A DNA stretch of 64,000 nucleotides from positions 3,507,555 through 3,571,554 of the forward strand of contig NZ_KZ454941.1 in assembly GCF_002797375.1 (NCBI RefSeq), given 5' to 3'. Below the pieces are notes generated by a model. The model ran no database searches. It saw only the letters and a list, made by a program, of their open reading frames with translations, and was not told the origin of the DNA. The number at the start of each line of letters is the position of its first letter. Position 1 is the stretch's first letter. This DNA comes from Bacillus sp. FJAT-42315. GTDB taxonomy: Bacteria; Bacillota; Bacilli; Bacillales; Domibacillaceae. Position numbers and translations under genes: made by a program. This document shows, one piece after another, positions 61,601-64,000 of the stretch.

Positions 61601-61711
61601 AACTCCGTGCACCTCCGTTCCCCTAATTTTGATTTCTTTTATTATGAAATACAGATCAGTATATTAGAAAGGACATATGTCCCAAAGCTGAAAGTAAAAG
61701 AGCCTGACCCC

Positions 61712-61762
61712 GAAAAAATATCTAGTAGCTAAAGAAGATCATACCCTCTTTATTTAGATATC
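61712..61762 (-). terminator. Terminator after the PhnA/YjdM gene, with flanking agcctgacccc words
   Basis: Stem ATATCTA / TAGATAT with an inner AAAGA/TCTTT pairing, followed on the minus strand by T6. Outside it lie AGCCTGACCCC (61701) and GCCAGACCCT (61771), similar flanking words that look like a Bacillus intergenic repeat. Confidence 0.65.
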
Positions 61763-61793
61763 CTTTTGGAGCCAGACCCTATTAAATCAGCAC

Positions 61794-62135
61794 TTACGCC
61801 TTTTTCACAAATTCCGACTTTAATTTCATCGCACCGAAACCGTCAATTTTGCAATCAATATTATGATCGCCATCTACTAAACGAATGCTTTTTACTTTCG
61901 TCCCGATTTTTAATGTGGATGAACTTCCTTTTACTTTAAGATCTTTAATGACAGTAACCGAATCACCGTCTTTTAAAATGTTGCCATTCGCGTCTTTAAC
62001 AACTTTTTGATCTTCATTATTTTCTGCTTCTGATTCTAACGTCCACTCATGCGCACATTCTGGACAGACAAAAAGACTTCCATCCTCGTATGTATACTCT
62101 GAATTACATTTTGGGCAATTTGGCAAATTCGACAT
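61794..62135 (-). CDS. yjdM: Zinc-ribbon protein of the PhnA/YjdM family
   Basis: Protein of 113 residues. An N-terminal zinc ribbon [21 protein letters not shown] is followed by a PhnA-type beta domain with [23 protein letters not shown] and ends [15 protein letters not shown]. Length fits YjdM (formerly PhnA), whose role is unknown despite the old phosphonate name. ATG 62135 has GGAGGAG upstream. Confidence 0.92.
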   Translation of the reverse strand: MSNLPNCPKCNSEYTYEDGSLFVCPECAHEWTLESEAENNEDQKVVKDANGNILKDGDSVTVIKDLKVKGSSSTLKIGTKVKSIRLVDGDHNIDCKIDGFGAMKLKSEFVKKA

Positions 62136-62283
62136 AAATTTAGCTCCTCCAGTCATTATTATTCATTCTATCACTATACATTAAACCCCTATCACAAAGC
62201 TACCTTTTAGTCGAAAAGAATCATTCATGATACAAATGGTATTTTTATTTCAAGCTTTTAATAGCTAATAATGATAAAAATAA

Positions 62284-62324
62284 AAAATGTGCAAGGGATT
62301 TTACATCCTCTGCACATTTTTTAT
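62284..62324 (-). terminator. Terminator of the tRNA operon
   Basis: Stem AAAATGTGCA / TGCACATTTT with inner AGGGAT/ATCCTC pairing, followed on the minus strand by T6. It lies just downstream of the last tRNA gene. Confidence 0.88.
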
Positions 62325-62340
62325 TTTCGAGAAATATTAA

Positions 62341-62412
62341 CTCCGCAGGCAAGATTCGAACTTGCGACCGATCGGTTAACAGCCGATAGCTCTACCACTG
62401 AGCTACTGCGGA
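62341..62412 (-). tRNA. tRNA-Asn (GTT)
   Basis: Complete cloverleaf; anticodon loop CTGTTAA in stem ATCGG/CCGAT, acceptor TCCGCAG/CTGCGGA. Last gene of the cluster. Confidence 0.96.
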
Positions 62413-62418
62413 ACAAAG

Positions 62419-62492
<74 letters not shown>

Positions 62493-62508
62493 ATTTAAAA
62501 TTAAATGG

Positions 62509-62579
62509 AGCGGGTGATGGGAATCGAACCCACGACATCAGCTTGGAAGGCTGAGGTTTTACCATTAAACTACACCCGC
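62509..62579 (-). tRNA. tRNA-Gly (TCC)
   Basis: Anticodon loop CTTCCAA, stem TCAGC/GCTGA; acceptor GCGGGTG/CACCCGC. Confidence 0.96.
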
Positions 62580-62593
62580 GTAGACAATTATGG

Positions 62594-62664
<71 letters not shown>

Positions 62665-62679
62665 CTTTAAACGGGATGG

Positions 62680-62751
62680 CTGGGCTAGAAGGATTCGAAC
62701 CTTCGCGTGACGGAATCAAAATCCGCTGCCTTACCGCTTGGCTATAGCCCA
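62680..62751 (-). tRNA. tRNA-Gln (TTG)
   Basis: Anticodon loop TTTTGAT, acceptor TGGGCTA/TAGCCCA. Confidence 0.96.
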
Positions 62752-62764
62752 TTAATTAAATATG

Positions 62765-62839
62765 GGGCGACCGAGGGGAATCGAACCCCCGAATGTCGGA
62801 ACCACAATCCGATGCGTTAACCACTTCGCCACGATCGCC
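62765..62839 (-). tRNA. tRNA-His (GTG)
   Basis: Anticodon loop TTGTGGT, stem TCGGA/TCCGA; acceptor GGCGATC/GGTCGCC with one wobble pair. Confidence 0.95.
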
Positions 62840-62864
62840 ATAAATAGTATTAAGTTTAAATTGG

Positions 62865-62935
62865 CAGGGGCAGTAGGAATCGAACCCACACTGGAGGTTT
62901 TGGAGACCTCTGTTCTACCGTTAAACTATGCCCCT
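62865..62935 (-). tRNA. tRNA-Trp (CCA)
   Basis: Anticodon loop CTCCAAA (anticodon CCA) in stem GAGGT/ACCTC; acceptor AGGGGCA/TGCCCCT, almost as in B. subtilis tRNA-Trp. Confidence 0.96.
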
Positions 62936-62945
62936 ATAAAACTGG

Positions 62946-63027
62946 TGGAGGGGGACGGATTCGAACCGCCGAACCCTGAGGGAGCGGATTTACAGTCCGC
63001 CGCGTTTAGCCACTTCGCTACCCCTCC
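62946..63027 (-). tRNA. tRNA-Tyr (GTA)
   Basis: Class II tRNA with a long variable arm; anticodon loop CTGTAAA; acceptor GGAGGGG/CCCCTCC. Confidence 0.96.
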
Positions 63028-63066
63028 ATATTTAGATTAAAGAAGGCATGTATTCATACAAAATGG

Positions 63067-63139
63067 TGGCTCAGGACGGAATCGAACCGCCGACACATGG
63101 ATTTTCAGTCCATTGCTCTACCAACTGAGCTACTGAGCC
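63067..63139 (-). tRNA. tRNA-Phe (GAA)
   Basis: Anticodon loop CTGAAAA, stem ATGGA/TCCAT; encoded 3' CCA adjacent. Confidence 0.96.
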
Positions 63140-63186
63140 AAACAAAATATATTAACAGTAGGTAATTCCCTGCTGAAAAAATATGG

Positions 63187-63260
63187 CGGTCCGGACGGGA
63201 CTCGAACCCGCGACCTCCTGCGTGACAGGCAGGCATTCTAACCAACTGAACTACCGGACC
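63187..63260 (-). tRNA. tRNA-Asp (GTC)
   Basis: Anticodon loop CTGTCAC, stem CCTGC/GCAGG; acceptor GGTCCGG/CCGGACC. Confidence 0.96.
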
Positions 63261-63265
63261 ATATA

Positions 63266-63339
<74 letters not shown>

Positions 63340-63371
63340 ACGTTGTGAATAAAAATAAGAGTAAAATATGG

Positions 63372-63461
63372 CGGAGGAAGAGGGATTCGAACCCCCGCGC
63401 GGTTTAACCCGCCTGTCGGTTTTCAAGACCGATCCCTTCAGCCAGACTTGGGTATTCCTCC
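63372..63461 (-). tRNA. tRNA-Ser (TGA)
   Basis: Long variable arm; anticodon loop CTTGAAA, stem TCGGT/ACCGA. Confidence 0.96.
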
Positions 63462-63471
63462 ATATTTTAAA

Positions 63472-63545
63472 TAGCGGCGGAGGGGATCGAACCCCCGACC
63501 TCACGGGTATGAACCGTACGCTCTAGCCAGCTGAGCTACACCGCC
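63472..63545 (-). tRNA. tRNA-Met (CAT), elongator
   Basis: Anticodon loop TTCATAC, stem TACGG/CCGTG; body matches elongator tRNA-Met of B. subtilis rather than tRNA-Ile(CAT). Confidence 0.92.
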
Positions 63546-63566
63546 ATGTATTGTATATTAAGTTGG

Positions 63567-63639
63567 TGGAGCCTAGCGGGATCGAACCGCTGACCTCCTG
63601 CGTGCAAAGCAGGCGCTCTCCCAGCTGAGCTAAGGCCCC
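63567..63639 (-). tRNA. tRNA-Ala (TGC)
   Basis: Anticodon loop TTTGCAC, stem CCTGC/GCAGG; acceptor GGGGCCT/AGGCTCC with one G-T pair. Confidence 0.95.
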
Positions 63640-63668
63640 ATGTTATTATTTTTTAGAGCTTTAAATGG

Positions 63669-63742
63669 TCGGGAAGACAGGATTCGAACCTGCGACCCCT
63701 TGGTCCCAAACCAAGTGCTCTACCAAGCTGAGCTACTTCCCG
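63669..63742 (-). tRNA. tRNA-Pro (TGG)
   Basis: Anticodon loop TTTGGGA, stem CTTGG/CCAAG; acceptor CGGGAAG/CTTCCCG. Confidence 0.96.
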
Positions 63743-63758
63743 CTTGAATAATTAATGG

Positions 63759-63832
63759 CGCGCCCGAGAGGAGTCGAACCCCTAACCTTTTGATCCGTAG
63801 TCAAACGCTCTATCCAATTGAGCTACGGGCGC
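63759..63832 (-). tRNA. tRNA-Arg (ACG)
   Basis: Anticodon loop CTACGGA, stem TTTGA/TCAAA; acceptor GCGCCCG/CGGGCGC. Confidence 0.96.
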
Positions 63833-63842
63833 ACAAAAGTGG

Positions 63843-63928
63843 TGCCGAGGACCGGAATCGAACCGGTACGGTAGTCACCTACCGCAGGATTTTAAGTCCT
63901 GTGCGTCTGCCAGTTCCGCCACCCCGGC
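63843..63928 (-). tRNA. tRNA-Leu (TAA)
   Basis: Long variable arm; anticodon loop CTTAAAA, acceptor GCCGGGG/CCTCGGC. Confidence 0.96.
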
Positions 63929-63937
63929 ATTTTATGG

Positions 63938-64000
63938 AGCGGAAGACGGGATTCGAACCCGCGACCCCCACCTTGGCAAGGTGGTGTTCTACCACTGAAC
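63938..64000 (-). tRNA. tRNA-Gly (GCC), 5' end beyond the window
   Basis: Anticodon loop TTGCCAA, stem CCACC/GGTGG, and T arm are complete; the 5' acceptor strand lies past the right edge. Confidence 0.93.

Overview
The window looks like chromosomal DNA of a low-GC Gram-positive bacterium of the Bacillaceae. Many proteins read as direct relatives of Bacillus subtilis proteins: BioW, BioF, BioI, TenI, ThiS, ThiG, YkkC/YkkD, YfmQ, ZagA/YciC, DhaS, YwaC, MetNPQ and flagellin. Start sites carry strong AGGAGG-type ribosome binding sites, TTG and GTG starts are frequent, and hairpin-plus-T terminators are common. I see no phage, plasmid, CRISPR array, intact insertion sequence or rRNA gene. All family names are from recognition by eye; no search was run.

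Layout. 1-2,700: end of a siderophore-iron ABC importer without an ATPase gene. 2,815-3,620: guanidine-I riboswitch driving a two-gene SMR exporter. 3,600-9,500: assorted genes, including a methyltransferase/dehydrogenase pair divergent from a LuxR-type regulator, with a Fur-like operator between them. 9,800-17,200: a six-gene operon (sugar-phosphate-type ABC importer, PHP phosphoesterase-like enzyme, HAD phosphatase) divergent from a DeoR-type regulator. 17,200-30,400: drug efflux pumps, an isolated flagellin, a YebC protein, a lipoprotein deacetylase, an atypical serine recombinase, a SulP permease with UspA, an FAD oxidoreductase, pdxK, and two orphan OppB/OppC-like permeases. 30,500-34,600: thiamin thiazole operon thiG-thiH-tenI-thiS-thiF under a TPP riboswitch. 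34,700-37,920: bioW-bioF-bioI under a BirA-type operator. 38,100-44,130: a BCCT transporter and a Zur-regulated operon (zinc-free L33, flavoprotein, ZagA GTPase). 44,300-49,130: an SLC13-RCK permease, then metNPQ under a SAM riboswitch. 49,200-62,140: regulators, transporters, dhaS, ctaB, a small alarmone synthetase and unknown membrane genes. 62,341-64,000: a run of 18 tRNA genes on the minus strand; its order suggests an rRNA operon beyond the right edge.

Shared themes are metal homeostasis (Fur-like and Zur-like boxes), RNA-controlled vitamin and methionine supply (TPP and SAM riboswitches), biotin synthesis and efflux. The items most worth a second look are the Zur-boxed operon with an uncharacterised flavoprotein, the Fur-boxed methyltransferase/dehydrogenase pair, the PHP-HAD-ABC catabolic operon, a dispersed intergenic element built of exact 41-bp tandem units inside inverted ends, a 21-bp-period array upstream of bioW, and a resolvase-like protein that lacks two catalytic arginines.
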